A stretch of 64,000 bases of DNA from Angustibacter sp049994355 (GCF_049994355.1 NZ_CP188257.1:4340001-4404000); one strand, 5' to 3'. Numbered from the stretch's first letter, positions 1 to 8,856 are shown. Made by a program: numbers and translations. The notes: generated by a model from the sequence alone, not told the origin.

Positions 1-386
1 CGGGCCGCGATCTGCTCGTAGGGCTCGCCCCAGGACGGCCGGAACGGGTTGACCATCTTCGGCCAGTGCCCGGGGTGGCGCAGCGAGCCGTCACCGACGC
101 CGAAGGTCATGCCCTCGAAGTAGTTGCCTGCCTCGATCAGTCGGACGTCGAGCCGCACGGCCACGTCGTGGGCGGCCGCGATCGGTGCCGCCGTCTCCTG
201 CGCCCGCTCCAGCGGCGAGGACACCACGGTGGTGATGTCGTGGCCCTTCAGGTACTCGGCGACCAGGTCGGCCATCCGGCGTCCGCGGTCGGACAGGTGG
301 TATCCGGGCAGCCGCCCGTAGAGCACACCCTCGGGGTTGTGCACCTCCCCGTGGCGCAAGAGGTGGACGACTGTGCGCTGGCTCAC
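1..386 (-). CDS. Histidine phosphatase family protein (3' end outside window)
   Basis: The product is a phosphoglycerate-mutase-like histidine phosphatase that dephosphorylates a small phosphate ester through a phospho-histidine; the substrate cannot be told. The N-terminus reads VSQRTVVHLLRHGEVHNPEG, with the catalytic LxRHGE motif at residues 9-13. A second motif, SSPLERAQETAAP, falls near residue 60 and carries the Arg that binds phosphate. The GTG start at 386-384 overlaps the TGA of hemL (GTGA), so it is translationally coupled to hemL. In many actinobacteria such a phosphatase follows hemL. About 128 residues are visible and the rest lies beyond base 1. Confidence 0.85.
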   Translation of the reverse strand, partial: MSQRTVVHLLRHGEVHNPEGVLYGRLPGYHLSDRGRRMADLVAEYLKGHDITTVVSSPLERAQETAAPIAAAHDVAVRLDVRLIEAGNYFEGMTFGVGDGSLRHPGHWPKMVNPFRPSWGEPYEQIAA

Positions 387-1747
387 CCGAGGGTCCTTTC
401 GGAGGATGCTGCAGGGTCGGCGGCTGCAGGGTCGGCGGCTGCACGGGCGGCCACCGGCAGGGCGGCCAGCACGCGCTCCACCGCGCGGTCGTCGTGCGCG
501 GCCGAGACGAACCACGCCTCGAACGCGCTGGGCGGCAGGTGCACGCCCTCGCGCAGCATGGCGTGGAAGAAGCGCCGGAAGGCGACGGTGTCCTGGGCTC
601 GGGCGTCGTCGTAGTCGCGCACCGCCTCGTCGCGGAAGAACACGCTGAACATGCTGCCGGCATGCTGCACCACGTGCGGCACCCCGACCTCGCTGAGCGC
701 CTTGGACGCGTGCGTCGCGATGGTGTCGGCGACGAGCGAGATCCGGGCGTACACGTCGTCCGTGCAGCCCCGCAGGGTCGCCAGCCCGGCCGCGGTGGCC
801 ACCGGGTTCCCGGACAGCGTGCCGGCCTGGTAGACCGGCCCGTGCGGCGCCAGTTGGGCCATCACGTCCGCACGGCCGCCGAACGCGGCGGCCGGGAAAC
901 CGCCGCCCATCACCTTGCCGAAGGTGAACAGGTCCGGCGGGCCGGCGGCGTAGGGGCCTTCGAGGCCGTACCAGCCGGACGCCGAGCAGCGGAAGCCGGT
1001 CATCACCTCGTCGCTGATCAGCAGCGCGCCGTGCTGCGCGGTGAGCCGGCGCAGGCCCTCGGTGAAACCGGGCAGCGGCGGGACCACGCCCATGTTGCCT
1101 GGCGCCGCCTCGGTGATCACGCAGGCGACCTGGTCGCCGTGCTCGGCGAACACGGCCTCCAGCGCCGGCAGGTCGTTGTAGGTGACGACGAGCGTGTCCG
1201 CGGCGGACGCACCGGTGACGCCGGGGCTGTCCGGCAGCGCGAACGTGGCCAGCCCGCTGCCGGCCGAGGCCAGTAGGGCGTCGACGTGACCGTGGTAGCA
1301 GCCGGCGAACTTGACCACCTTGGGTCGCCCGGTGAAGCCACGGGCCAGCCGGATCGCGCTCATCGTGGCCTCGGTGCCGCTGCTGACCAGGCGGACCTGC
1401 TCGACCGGCTCGACCCGGGCGACGATCTCCTCCGCCAGCAGCACCTCGTTCTCGCTGGGGGTGCCGAAGCTGAACCCGTGCTCGGCAGCCGACCGGACGG
1501 CGTCCAGCACCTGCGGGTGCGCGTGACCGAGGATCATCGGCCCCCAGGAGCAGACCAGGTCGACGTACTCGCGTCCGTCGGCGTCGTACAGGTACGGTCC
1601 GGCGGCGCGCGCGGTGAAGCGCGGCGTGCCACCCACGGCACCGAACGCGCGCACCGGCGAGTTCACCCCGCCGGGGGTGACCCGGCGGGCCCGCTCGAAG
1701 AGCGCAGCGCTGGCCGGGGCGTCGTCGGGGTAGGTCACGTCAGGCAT
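383..1747 (-). CDS. hemL: Glutamate-1-semialdehyde 2,1-aminomutase
   Basis: This PLP enzyme converts glutamate-1-semialdehyde to 5-aminolevulinate, the second step of the C5 tetrapyrrole pathway after HemA. It shows the family N-terminus (LFERARRVTPGGVNSPVRAF), the cofactor-binding region, and the PLP lysine in FTFGKVMGGGFP. From ATG 1747 it is 454 residues, the usual family length; ATG at 1759 would add four residues and cannot be excluded, and neither has a strong Shine-Dalgarno. Its stop overlaps the start of the phosphatase gene. It is separated from the other hem genes by a divergent MarR/YceI pair, so it probably has its own promoter. Confidence 0.95.
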   Translation of the reverse strand: MPDVTYPDDAPASAALFERARRVTPGGVNSPVRAFGAVGGTPRFTARAAGPYLYDADGREYVDLVCSWGPMILGHAHPQVLDAVRSAAEHGFSFGTPSENEVLLAEEIVARVEPVEQVRLVSSGTEATMSAIRLARGFTGRPKVVKFAGCYHGHVDALLASAGSGLATFALPDSPGVTGASAADTLVVTYNDLPALEAVFAEHGDQVACVITEAAPGNMGVVPPLPGFTEGLRRLTAQHGALLISDEVMTGFRCSASGWYGLEGPYAAGPPDLFTFGKVMGGGFPAAAFGGRADVMAQLAPHGPVYQAGTLSGNPVATAAGLATLRGCTDDVYARISLVADTIATHASKALSEVGVPHVVQHAGSMFSVFFRDEAVRDYDDARAQDTVAFRRFFHAMLREGVHLPPSAFEAWFVSAAHDDRAVERVLAALPVAARAAADPAAADPAASSERTLG

Positions 1748-1806
1748 TGTCGCAAGCATTGCTGGACGGACACCAACCGCGCCCCGGAAGGCGTGACGGA
1801 CGTCTC

Positions 1807-2298
1807 TCAGACCTGGTGCAGGTCCTTCGGGTCCAGTGCTGCCGCGACCTGGCTCATGGCCCGGCCGAGGGCCAGGAACTGCTCGCGGGTCATCGGGTCG
1901 AGCAGGTGGGCGCGGACCTGCTCGACGTGGGTGTGCGCGGCCTGCTCGAGCACCGCGAAACCCTTGTCGGTCAGGGCGCACTCGACACCCCGGCGGTCGC
2001 AGGTGCTGGCTCGTCGGGCGACCAGGCCGTCGCGCTCGAGCCGGGCCACGGTGTGGGTGAGCCGGCTGCGCGAGCTGACCACCGCGCCGGCGACCTCGGA
2101 CATCCGCAGGGCGCGCCCGGGCGACTCGGACAGCCGGACCAGGATCTCGTACTCGGGGTGGCTGAGGCCGTGCCGCTCCAGGCCACGACGCAGCTCCTCG
2201 TCCAGCAGGCGGCTCGCGCGCACGTAGCTGCGCCAGGCCTGCTGCTCCTCGGCGTCCAACCAGCGCGTCTCGCGCTGGGTCTCGCTGATTGTGCTCAT
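1807..2298 (-). CDS. MarR family transcriptional regulator
   Basis: A 163-residue winged-helix repressor of the MarR family. The core reads LSHPEYEILVRLSES followed by a recognition region around SSRSRLTHTVARLERDGLV and a wing with the conserved DRRG (TCDRRGVECALT). The ATG at 2298 begins MSTISETQRETRWLD. It is transcribed divergently from yceI across about 126 bp that contains a clear inverted repeat, so it most likely represses yceI and itself. The ligand is unknown. Confidence 0.9.
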   Translation of the reverse strand: MSTISETQRETRWLDAEEQQAWRSYVRASRLLDEELRRGLERHGLSHPEYEILVRLSESPGRALRMSEVAGAVVSSRSRLTHTVARLERDGLVARRASTCDRRGVECALTDKGFAVLEQAAHTHVEQVRAHLLDPMTREQFLALGRAMSQVAAALDPKDLHQV

Positions 2299-2351
2299 GT
2301 GATCCAGCGTACAGGACGGAAAGTTGAAGATTGAAGGAATTAGTTCTACGG

Positions 2352-2369
2352 TGGTTGAAGTTACAACCA
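2352..2369. promoter_or_regulatory. Candidate MarR operator between marR and yceI
   Basis: A perfect inverted repeat with 6-bp arms (TGGTTG at 2352-2357 and CAACCA at 2364-2369, 6-bp spacer) sits between the divergent marR and yceI genes. The half-site core TTGAAG also occurs at 2324-2329 and 2331-2336 and again inside the repeat at 2355-2360. MarR dimers usually bind sites of 16-20 bp of this shape. Binding is inferred from position and symmetry only. Confidence 0.5.
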
Positions 2370-2424
2370 ATGCACGACCACAGACCTCAACATCCGGAAC
2401 CATCGAAACGAAGCTGGGAGCAAA

Positions 2425-2994
2425 ATGACCACCACCGCCTCCGCCACCGCCCTGTCCGGCCTGACCGCCGGCACCTGGACCATCGACGCCTCGCACACCG
2501 AGGTCGGATTCGTCGTCCGGCACATGATGGTGAGCAAGGTCAAGGGTCGGTTCAGCAAGGTCGAGGGCACCATCACCGTCGCCGAGGACCTGCTCGACTC
2601 GAGCGTCGAGGCCACCGTGTCCGCGGCCAGCATCGACACCCGCGACGAGAACCGCGACAACCACCTGCGCTCGGCCGACTTCTTCGACGTCGAGACCCAC
2701 CCGGAGTGGACCTTCCGCTCGACCGGCCTCCGCCCCGACGGCTCGGACTACCTGCTGGACGGCGACCTGACCCTCAAGGGCGTCACTCGTCCGGTCACCT
2801 TCGAGCTGGAGTTCAACGGGGCCGCTGCCAACCCGCTGGCCGGCGGCAAGCCGACCGCCGGGTTCTCCGCCGAGACCGAGATCTCGCGCAAGGACTTCGG
2901 CCTGGAGTGGAACGTCGCCCTGGAGACCGGCGGCGTGCTGGTCGGCGACAAGGTCAAGCTCGTCCTCGAGATCGAGGCCGGCAAGTCCGCCTGA
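2425..2994 (+). CDS. YceI family protein (lipocalin-like)
   Basis: A 189-residue YceI-domain protein, a beta-barrel that binds isoprenoid-type or other hydrophobic ligands in characterised relatives. The family signature is clear: GTWTIDASHTEVGFVVRHMM at the N-terminus, then DTRDENRDNHLRSADFFDVE and GVTRPVTFELEF. There is no signal peptide, so it is probably cytoplasmic, unlike the periplasmic E. coli protein. A GGGAG ribosome site lies about 6 bases before the ATG. The divergent MarR regulator suggests induction by a small hydrophobic compound or by stress, but the role is not established. Confidence 0.92.
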   Translation: MTTTASATALSGLTAGTWTIDASHTEVGFVVRHMMVSKVKGRFSKVEGTITVAEDLLDSSVEATVSAASIDTRDENRDNHLRSADFFDVETHPEWTFRSTGLRPDGSDYLLDGDLTLKGVTRPVTFELEFNGAAANPLAGGKPTAGFSAETEISRKDFGLEWNVALETGGVLVGDKVKLVLEIEAGKSA

Positions 2995-3006
2995 CCCCAC
3001 CCCCGG

Positions 3007-3101
3007 GCTTGCTCCACTCCGCCCGGTTTGCTCAGCTCAGGCCGCTCTTTCATGGCGAAAGGGCGGCCTGAGCTGTGTAATGCGGGCGGAGTGGAGCAAG
3101 C
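3007..3101. repeat. Long palindromic element, copy A, between yceI and hemB
   Basis: Outer arms of 19 bp pair perfectly (3007-3025 with 3083-3101; the left arm begins GCTTGCTCCACTCCG). A second perfect 12-bp stem lies inside (3033-3044 with 3064-3075), and a short CTTTC/GAAAG stem closes the loop. A related element lies at 31232-31324. Both lie between converging genes, so bidirectional termination is the simplest function, but the stem is longer than an ordinary terminator and the sequence is shared between loci. Confidence 0.85.
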
Positions 3102-3113
3102 AGGAGGGGCGGG

Positions 3114-4088
3114 TCAGCGGAGGGTGCGAGCGACCTCGGCGGCCCAGTAAGTAAGCACGATCTGCGCACCCGCCCGGCGGATCGCGGTCAGCGACTCCAG
3201 GATCGCCCGCTCCCGGTCGATCATCCCGGCGGCCGCAGCCGCCTCGACCATCGCGTACTCACCGCTGACCTGGTACGCCGCGACCGGTACGTCGGACACC
3301 TCGGCCACCGCCCGGACGACGTCCAGGTACGGCAGCGCCGGCTTCACCATCACGATGTCGGCACCCTCGTCGAGGTCCAGCCGCACCTCGCGCAGCGCCT
3401 CGGTCAGGTTCGCCGGGTCCTGCTGGTACGTCATCCGGTCACCGGTCAGCGTCGACTCCACGGCCTCCCGGAACGGTCCGAAGAACGCAGACGCGTACTT
3501 CACCGCGTACGCCAGGACCAGGACGTCGGAGCGCCCCGCCGCGTCCAGCGCCGCCCGCACGTAGCCGACCTGGCCGTCCATCATCCCGGACAGCCCCACC
3601 ACGTGCGCGCCGGCCTCGGCCTGAGCCAGCGCCATCGACGCGTACCGGGACAGCGTCGCGTCGTTGTCCACCGACCCGTCCGCCGCCAGCACGCCGCAGT
3701 GCCCGTGGTCGGTGAACTCGTCCAGGCACAGGTCGGCCATCACCACGGTCGCGTCCCCGACCTCCTCGCGAACCGCGCGCAGCGCGACGTTGAGGATGCC
3801 CTCCGGGTCGTCCGCGCCCGAACCCACTGCGTCACGCGAGGCCGGGACGCCGAACAGCATGATGCCGCCCAGCCCCAGCTCGACGCTCTCGCGGGCGACC
3901 TTGCGCAGCGACTCCAGCGAATGCTGGACGACGCCGGGCATCGAGGTCAACGGCACCGGCTCGCTCGCGCCCTCACGGACGAAGACCGGCAGCACCAGGT
4001 CGGCTGGGTGTAGCCGGGTCTGGGCGACCAGCCGCCGCACCGCCGGCGTCGAGCGCAGGCGGCGCGGCCGCTGGACGGGGTAGCCCAT
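3114..4088 (-). CDS. hemB: Delta-aminolevulinic acid dehydratase (porphobilinogen synthase)
   Basis: The enzyme condenses two 5-aminolevulinate molecules to porphobilinogen. Both active-site lysines are visible: one in YAVKYASAFFGPFR and the Schiff-base lysine in IVMVKPALPYLD. The metal-binding loop reads DLCLDEFTDHGHCG, keeping two of the three cysteines of the zinc-dependent enzymes with Asp in place of the middle one. At 324 residues from ATG 4088 it matches family length; an open frame continuing upstream overlaps cobA/hemD and is not real coding. It begins 19 bases after cobA/hemD and is the last gene of the rex-hem operon. Confidence 0.96.
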   Translation of the reverse strand: MGYPVQRPRRLRSTPAVRRLVAQTRLHPADLVLPVFVREGASEPVPLTSMPGVVQHSLESLRKVARESVELGLGGIMLFGVPASRDAVGSGADDPEGILNVALRAVREEVGDATVVMADLCLDEFTDHGHCGVLAADGSVDNDATLSRYASMALAQAEAGAHVVGLSGMMDGQVGYVRAALDAAGRSDVLVLAYAVKYASAFFGPFREAVESTLTGDRMTYQQDPANLTEALREVRLDLDEGADIVMVKPALPYLDVVRAVAEVSDVPVAAYQVSGEYAMVEAAAAAGMIDRERAILESLTAIRRAGAQIVLTYWAAEVARTLR

Positions 4089-4107
4089 GGTGTCGACCAG
4101 CCCGCGC

Positions 4108-5751
4108 TCAGCGCGCCTTGCGGCGGGCCGAGTTCTTCCGCTCGCTCGGCCGGACGACCGGCTCGCCGGCCTCCAGGGCAGCCAGCCGCAGCCCCGCGCC
4201 GTACTCGGCGAGCGCCTCGACCAGCGCACCGGCGCTGGCCTCGGGCGCGAGGACGTCGACCCGCAGGCCGTGCTCCTCAGCCGTCTTCGCCGTCGCCGGA
4301 CCGATGCAGGCCACCACGGTGGACGCGTGCGGCTTGCCGGCGATGCCGACCAGGTTGCGCACCGTCGAGCTCGAGGTGAAGACCACGGCGTCGAAGGTCC
4401 CGGACTTGATCGCCTCACGGACCGGCGCGGCCGGCGGCGCGGCGCGCACCGTGCGGTACGCGGTGACGTCGTCCACCTCCCAGCCGATGTCGTGCAGGCC
4501 GGCCACCAAGGTGTCGGTGGCGATGTCGGCACGCGGCAGGAAGACGCGGTTGATCGGGTCCAGCACGTCGTCGAACGGCGGCCAGTCCTCCAGCAGCCCG
4601 TGCGCCGACTGCTCGCCGCTGGGCACGAGGTCGGGCTCGATGCCCCAGTCCTGCAGCGCGTGGGCGGTGACGCCACCGACCGCGGCGACCTTCAGGCCGG
4701 AGAAGGCACGGGCGTCCAGGCCGAACTCCTCGAACTTCTCGCGGACCGCGCGCACGGCGTTCACACTGGTGAAGCCGACCCACTCGTAGCGGCCGGTCAC
4801 CAGTCCCTTGATCGCCCGCTCCATCTGCTGCGGGGTGCGCGGCGGCTCGACCGAGATGGTCGGCACGACCTCGCTGACCGCGCCGAACTCGGCGAGCCGG
4901 TCGGTGGTCGCCACGGCCTGGTCCTTGGTGCGCGGCACCAGCACCCGCCAGCCGAACAGCGGCTTGGTCTCGAACCAGGACAGCTCGTCGCGCAGCGCGA
5001 CCGGCGCGCCGACCACGGCGAGCACGGGGCGCGGCAGCCCGGACGCGACGACCTTCGCCGCGGCGTCCGCCAGGGTGGCCGTCAGCGTGCGCTGCTCGGT
5101 GGAGGTGCCCTGGCTGGTCACCGCGACCGGGGTCGAGCCGTCCCGACCCGCGGCGAGCAGGTCGACCAGCGCGGCCGAGACCACGGCCGGCTCGCCCATC
5201 ACCACGACGGTGACGTCGTCACCGGTCGAGCGCGCCCAGTCGACCTTGGTGTCGTGCGGGGTGATCACGTGGACGGCGCGCGAGGCCTTGGTGGTCAGCG
5301 GTACGCCGGCGTAGGCCGGCACCGCGCTGACGGCCGAGACGCCCGGCACGACCTCGAAGGGCAGTCCCGCCTTGCGGCAGGCCAGTGCCTCCTCGGCCAG
5401 ACCGTTGAACGTCGAGGGGTCGCCGTCCATCAGCCGGACGACACGGCGGCCGCCCTTGGCCGCCCGAGTGACCAGCTTGGCGCGGTTCGCCTGGGTCAGC
5501 GGGGCGCCGTCCACGCCGAAGGCGGCGTCGACGTACTCGACGTCGGCACGCGCCCAGCGGGCGATGTGGCGCTCGCCCAACAGCTGGTCGAGGACGACGA
5601 CGTCCGCGGCGGCGATCAGGTCGACCGCGCGCAGGGTGAGCAGGCCTGGGTCACCGGGGCCGGTGCCGACGAAGGCGACCGTCCCGGTGGCCCTGCCTGG
5701 TGCAGTGCCCTTGCTGTCGGTGGAGCTGCGGGTGGGGGGCGTGGGGGTCAC
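4108..5751 (-). CDS. cobA/hemD: Fused uroporphyrinogen-III C-methyltransferase / uroporphyrinogen-III synthase
   Basis: A 547-residue two-domain protein. The N-terminal half is the SAM-dependent methyltransferase (SUMT) that makes precorrin-2; its signature VGTGPGDPGLLTLRA is at about residues 28-42, followed by the MDGDPSTFNG and VVPGVSAVSAVPAYAGVP loops. The C-terminal half, from about residue 265 (WRVLVPRTKDQA), is HemD, which closes hydroxymethylbilane to uroporphyrinogen III. Fusing the two places siroheme/cobalamin branching and heme supply in one polypeptide, a common arrangement in actinobacteria. The GTG start at 5751 overlaps the hemC stop (GTGA). The last residues (SERKNSARRKAR) form a basic tail. 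Confidence 0.95.
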   Translation of the reverse strand: MTPTPPTRSSTDSKGTAPGRATGTVAFVGTGPGDPGLLTLRAVDLIAAADVVVLDQLLGERHIARWARADVEYVDAAFGVDGAPLTQANRAKLVTRAAKGGRRVVRLMDGDPSTFNGLAEEALACRKAGLPFEVVPGVSAVSAVPAYAGVPLTTKASRAVHVITPHDTKVDWARSTGDDVTVVVMGEPAVVSAALVDLLAAGRDGSTPVAVTSQGTSTEQRTLTATLADAAAKVVASGLPRPVLAVVGAPVALRDELSWFETKPLFGWRVLVPRTKDQAVATTDRLAEFGAVSEVVPTISVEPPRTPQQMERAIKGLVTGRYEWVGFTSVNAVRAVREKFEEFGLDARAFSGLKVAAVGGVTAHALQDWGIEPDLVPSGEQSAHGLLEDWPPFDDVLDPINRVFLPRADIATDTLVAGLHDIGWEVDDVTAYRTVRAAPPAAPVREAIKSGTFDAVVFTSSSTVRNLVGIAGKPHASTVVACIGPATAKTAEEHGLRVDVLAPEASAGALVEALAEYGAGLRLAALEAGEPVVRPSERKNSARRKAR

Positions 5752-6800
5752 GAGACACGCTCCGTTGAGTGCTGGTGGTTGGACAGGTCGGACGTGCTGG
5801 GGTCGTGCGTGGAACGATCTGGGGGGTCGGGCGGGTCGGTGACGATCTCGGTGACAATCTCGGTGACAATCTCGGTGACAAGGTCGCCGGCGCCGTCCGC
5901 GAGCAGCTCCGCGGCCAGCGTGCGGCCGAGCTCGACCGGCTGGTCGAACGGGCCAGAAGCACTGCGGCGCAACAGGTCTGAACCGTCAGGTGCAGCAACG
6001 ACAGCGCGCAGCGACAGCTCCAGGACGACGTGACCGGCGGAGTCCAGCGACTCGACGACCTCGGCGAGCGCGCCGACCGGTGCCGTGCAGCCGGCCTCGA
6101 GCGCCGCGAGCAGCGAACGCTCTGCGGTCACCGCGACGCGACTGTCGGAGTCGTCCAGGGCGCCGAGCGCCGCGACCAGCTCGGTGTCGTCCGCGCGGCA
6201 CTCGACTGCCAGCGCGCCCTGCCCGGGGGCGGGCAGCACCTGCAACGGGTCGAGCACCTCGGTGGCCTCGTCGGCGCGACCCAGGCGCAGCAGGCCGGCG
6301 CGAGCCAGCAGGACGCCGTCCAGCCGGCCGTCGCGGACCAGTCCGAGGCGGGTGTCCACGTTGCCGCGCACCGGCTCGACCTCAAGGCCGAGACCCAGGG
6401 CGAGCACCTGCGCGGCGCGGCGCGGCGAACCGGTGCCCAGGCGGGAACCGACCGGCAGCTCGCCGAGGGTCAGGCCGTCGCGGGCGACGAGCACGTCCCG
6501 GGCGTCCGACCGGGCCGGGACAGCCGCGATGACGAGACCGGGCTCCGGCGTCGTCGGCAGGTCCTTCAGCGAGTGCACGGCGAGGTCGACGTCGCCGTCC
6601 AGCAGGGCCCGTCGCAGGGCCGCGGCGAACACGCCGGTGCCACCGATCTGGGTCAGGTGCGCGGTGGACGCGTCGCCTTCGGTAGTCACCTCTACGAGCT
6701 CGACCTCGCGGCCGGTCGCGGCAGTGATCGCCTCGGCCACCTGGCCGCTCTGGGCGAGCGCGAGCGCGCTGCGTCGGGTGCCGAGCCGGAGCGCGGTCAT
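5748..6800 (-). CDS. hemC: Hydroxymethylbilane synthase (porphobilinogen deaminase)
   Basis: This enzyme links four porphobilinogen units into hydroxymethylbilane. The N-terminus (LRLGTRRSALALAQS), the HSLKDLPT motif, and the dipyrromethane-cofactor cysteine in LEAGCTAPVGA are all present. It has 350 residues, about 30-40 more than usual; the excess is a hydrophilic C-terminal tail containing VTEIVTEIVTEIVT and then an Asp/Pro/Ser/His-rich end. The tail is encoded by a 12-bp tandem repeat. ATG at 6800 overlaps the hemA stop (ATGA), so the two are translationally coupled. Confidence 0.96.
   Translation of the reverse strand: MTALRLGTRRSALALAQSGQVAEAITAATGREVELVEVTTEGDASTAHLTQIGGTGVFAAALRRALLDGDVDLAVHSLKDLPTTPEPGLVIAAVPARSDARDVLVARDGLTLGELPVGSRLGTGSPRRAAQVLALGLGLEVEPVRGNVDTRLGLVRDGRLDGVLLARAGLLRLGRADEATEVLDPLQVLPAPGQGALAVECRADDTELVAALGALDDSDSRVAVTAERSLLAALEAGCTAPVGALAEVVESLDSAGHVVLELSLRAVVAAPDGSDLLRRSASGPFDQPVELGRTLAAELLADGAGDLVTEIVTEIVTEIVTDPPDPPDRSTHDPSTSDLSNHQHSTERVS
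5838..5879. repeat. 12-bp tandem repeat inside hemC 3' end
   Basis: Three copies of GGTGACAATCTC (the first with G for A) occupy 5838-5849, 5850-5861 and 5862-5873, followed by a partial fourth. They encode the VTEI repeats in the HemC tail, beyond the catalytic domain. Copy number could vary between strains without a frameshift because the unit is a multiple of three. Confidence 0.9.
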
Positions 6801-8143
6801 CGCGGACCACCCCCGGTCAGCAGGGCTGCGACGTCGCTCTCCGACGGCACCTGGGAGATCGCGGTGACCTCTTCGGGGTCGAGGTCGAACAGCTCGCGCA
6901 GCGCGGCGGCGTACGAGCCGCCGTCCTGCCGGCTGGCCAGCTCCTTGACCCGCACCGTGGGGGCGTGCAGCAGCTTCTCGACGACCCGGTGCACGGTCTG
7001 CTCGAGCTCCTCGCGGACGCCCGGCTCGAGGTCGCGCACCCGGTTGCCGAGGCGGGACAGCTCGGCCTCGACGACCTCGGCGGCCCGGGCTCGAAGCGCC
7101 ACCACGGTGGGTGCCACGGACTGCACGCGCACCTCGGTGAGGTACTCCTCGACCTCGCCGTCGACCAGGCGGCGGACCTCGTCGACGTCCTCGGTCAGCT
7201 CGGCGGCGGACAGGTCCGCGCCGAGCACCTCGAGGTCGGCGACCTGGACGCCGGGCAGGTCGGCGACCTGCGGGTCGACGTCGCGGGGCAGGCCGAGGTC
7301 CACGAACAGCTGCGGGCGGACGGTGCCGGCCGCGGACCGCTTCGCCGCTGCGGCGGCCGCCATGTCGAGGTCCACGACGTGCCCGACCGCGCCGGTGCAG
7401 GAGATCACCAGTTCGGCGGCGGCGAGCTCGGCGCCGAGCTCGGACAGCGGGACCCAGCGGCCCTCGACCGCGGCGGCGACCCGCTGGGCGTGCTCGGGCG
7501 TGCGGTTGGCGATGGTCAGTGAGCGGGCGCCTTCGCGGTGCACGGTGGTCGCGGCGAGCGCGCTCATCGAGCCGGCGCCGACCACCAGGACGTCCAGGTC
7601 GGCCAGCGGCCCGACGGTGAGCTCGGCCCGGCGCAGCCCGGCGCCGACCAGCGAGGCGCCGGCCCGGTCGATCCCGGTCTCGGCGTGCGCCCGCTTGCCG
7701 ACCCGCAGCGCACGCTGCATCAGTGGCTCCAGCACGCGGCCGGTGTCGCCGGCGTCGTGCGCGACCCGCAGCGCCTGGCGGAGCTGACCGAGCACCTGGC
7801 TCTCACCGACGGCCATCGAGTCCAGGCCGCACGCCACCGAGAACAGGTGGGTGATCGCACGGTCGGCGTAGTGCACGTAGAGGTGGTCCTTGAGCTCGTC
7901 CAGAGCCAGCCCGGTCGCCGAGCAGAGCGCCTCGCCGAGGTCGGTCAGCCCGCCGTGGAAGGTGGTCACCTCGGCGTAGATCTCGACGCGGTTGCAGGTG
8001 GCCAGCACCAGGGACTCGCTGACGTGCTCGCCGTGCAGTGCAGCGGTCGCCAGCTCGCGGGCTGCGTCGCCGGTCAGCGCGGCGCGCTCCAGCAGGTTCA
8101 GCCCAGCGGTGCGGTGCGACAGGCCGATGGCCAGCAGGCTCAT
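6797..8143 (-). CDS. hemA: Glutamyl-tRNA reductase
   Basis: A 448-residue NADPH-dependent enzyme that reduces glutamyl-tRNA to glutamate-1-semialdehyde, the committed and usually rate-limiting step of C5 tetrapyrrole synthesis. The catalytic cysteine lies in LATCNRVEIYAE, and the GLSHRTA N-terminus and GESQVLGQLR motif are typical. The NADPH domain starts near residue 180 (DVLVVGAGSMSALAA). A C-terminal dimerisation helix follows. Its stop overlaps hemC and its start overlaps the rex stop by 4 bases, so rex, hemA and hemC form one coupled operon under likely Rex control. Confidence 0.97.
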   Translation of the reverse strand: MSLLAIGLSHRTAGLNLLERAALTGDAARELATAALHGEHVSESLVLATCNRVEIYAEVTTFHGGLTDLGEALCSATGLALDELKDHLYVHYADRAITHLFSVACGLDSMAVGESQVLGQLRQALRVAHDAGDTGRVLEPLMQRALRVGKRAHAETGIDRAGASLVGAGLRRAELTVGPLADLDVLVVGAGSMSALAATTVHREGARSLTIANRTPEHAQRVAAAVEGRWVPLSELGAELAAAELVISCTGAVGHVVDLDMAAAAAAKRSAAGTVRPQLFVDLGLPRDVDPQVADLPGVQVADLEVLGADLSAAELTEDVDEVRRLVDGEVEEYLTEVRVQSVAPTVVALRARAAEVVEAELSRLGNRVRDLEPGVREELEQTVHRVVEKLLHAPTVRVKELASRQDGGSYAAALRELFDLDPEEVTAISQVPSESDVAALLTGGGPR

Positions 8144-8856
8144 GCCTCACCCCCGGCGGCCAGGGTGCGGGTGGCGAGTGTGGCCGCGGCATCGCGGGCA
8201 GCGCTGCGGGCCAGCGCCTTGCGCTGCTCGTGAAAGGCGAGGATCTGCAGCTCGGTGGACAGGTCCACCTTGCGGACGTCGACGTCGTCCGGGACGTTCA
8301 GCACGCAGGGCGCGAAGTTCAGCACGCTGCGCACCCCGGCGGCGACCAGCCGGTCGCAGACCTGCTGGGCCGGGCCGGCCGGGGTTGCCACCACCCCGAT
8401 CGAGATCGGACGCCGGGCGCTGACCTCCTCGAGGTCGTCGAGCGGGCGCACGGGCAGGCCGGCCACCGTCTCGCCGACGACCTTGGGGTCGGTGTCGAAC
8501 AGTGCGACGACCTCGAAGCCTCGGGTCGCGAAGCCGGCGTAGCCCGCCAGGGCGTGACCCAGGTTGCCGATCCCGACGATCGCCACGGGCCAGTCCTGGG
8601 TCAGGCCGAGCTCGCGCGAGATCTGGTAGACGAGGTAGTCGACGTCGTAGCCGACGCCGCGCACGCCGTACGAGCCCAGGTGCGAGAGGTCCTTGCGCAG
8701 CTTCGCAGAGTTGACCCCGGCTGCGACTGCGAGCTCTTCGGACGAGACCGTGACGGTGTCGCGCTCAGCGAGGGCGCCGAGGGCACGCAGGTACACGGGA
8801 AGCCGGGCAACCGTCGCCTCTGGGATGCCCCGGCGCGAGACCTGCTCGTCCTTCAC
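8140..8856 (-). CDS. rex: Redox-sensing transcriptional repressor Rex
   Basis: Rex is a dimeric repressor that leaves DNA when NADH rises relative to NAD+. This 238-residue protein has an N-terminal winged helix (PEATVARLPVYLRAL, then KLRKDLSHLGSYGVRGVGYD) and a Rossmann domain with the GIGNLGHALAGY dinucleotide motif near residue 92. It starts at GTG 8856. It heads the hemA operon with a 4-base overlap, the same order as rex-hemACD in Streptomyces. An 18-bp Rex-type operator lies about 115 bases upstream, which supports autoregulation and redox control of heme synthesis. Confidence 0.96.
   Translation of the reverse strand: MKDEQVSRRGIPEATVARLPVYLRALGALAERDTVTVSSEELAVAAGVNSAKLRKDLSHLGSYGVRGVGYDVDYLVYQISRELGLTQDWPVAIVGIGNLGHALAGYAGFATRGFEVVALFDTDPKVVGETVAGLPVRPLDDLEEVSARRPISIGVVATPAGPAQQVCDRLVAAGVRSVLNFAPCVLNVPDDVDVRKVDLSTELQILAFHEQRKALARSAARDAAATLATRTLAAGGEA

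Noticed and set aside
1807..3000. An extended MarR reading frame running through yceI
   Set aside because: The upstream part is antisense to yceI; the 163-residue version from ATG 2298 is the complete MarR fold.
3114..4676. An extended upstream start for hemB
   Set aside because: The extra 196 residues overlap cobA/hemD and show no porphobilinogen-synthase homology; ATG 4088 gives normal family length.
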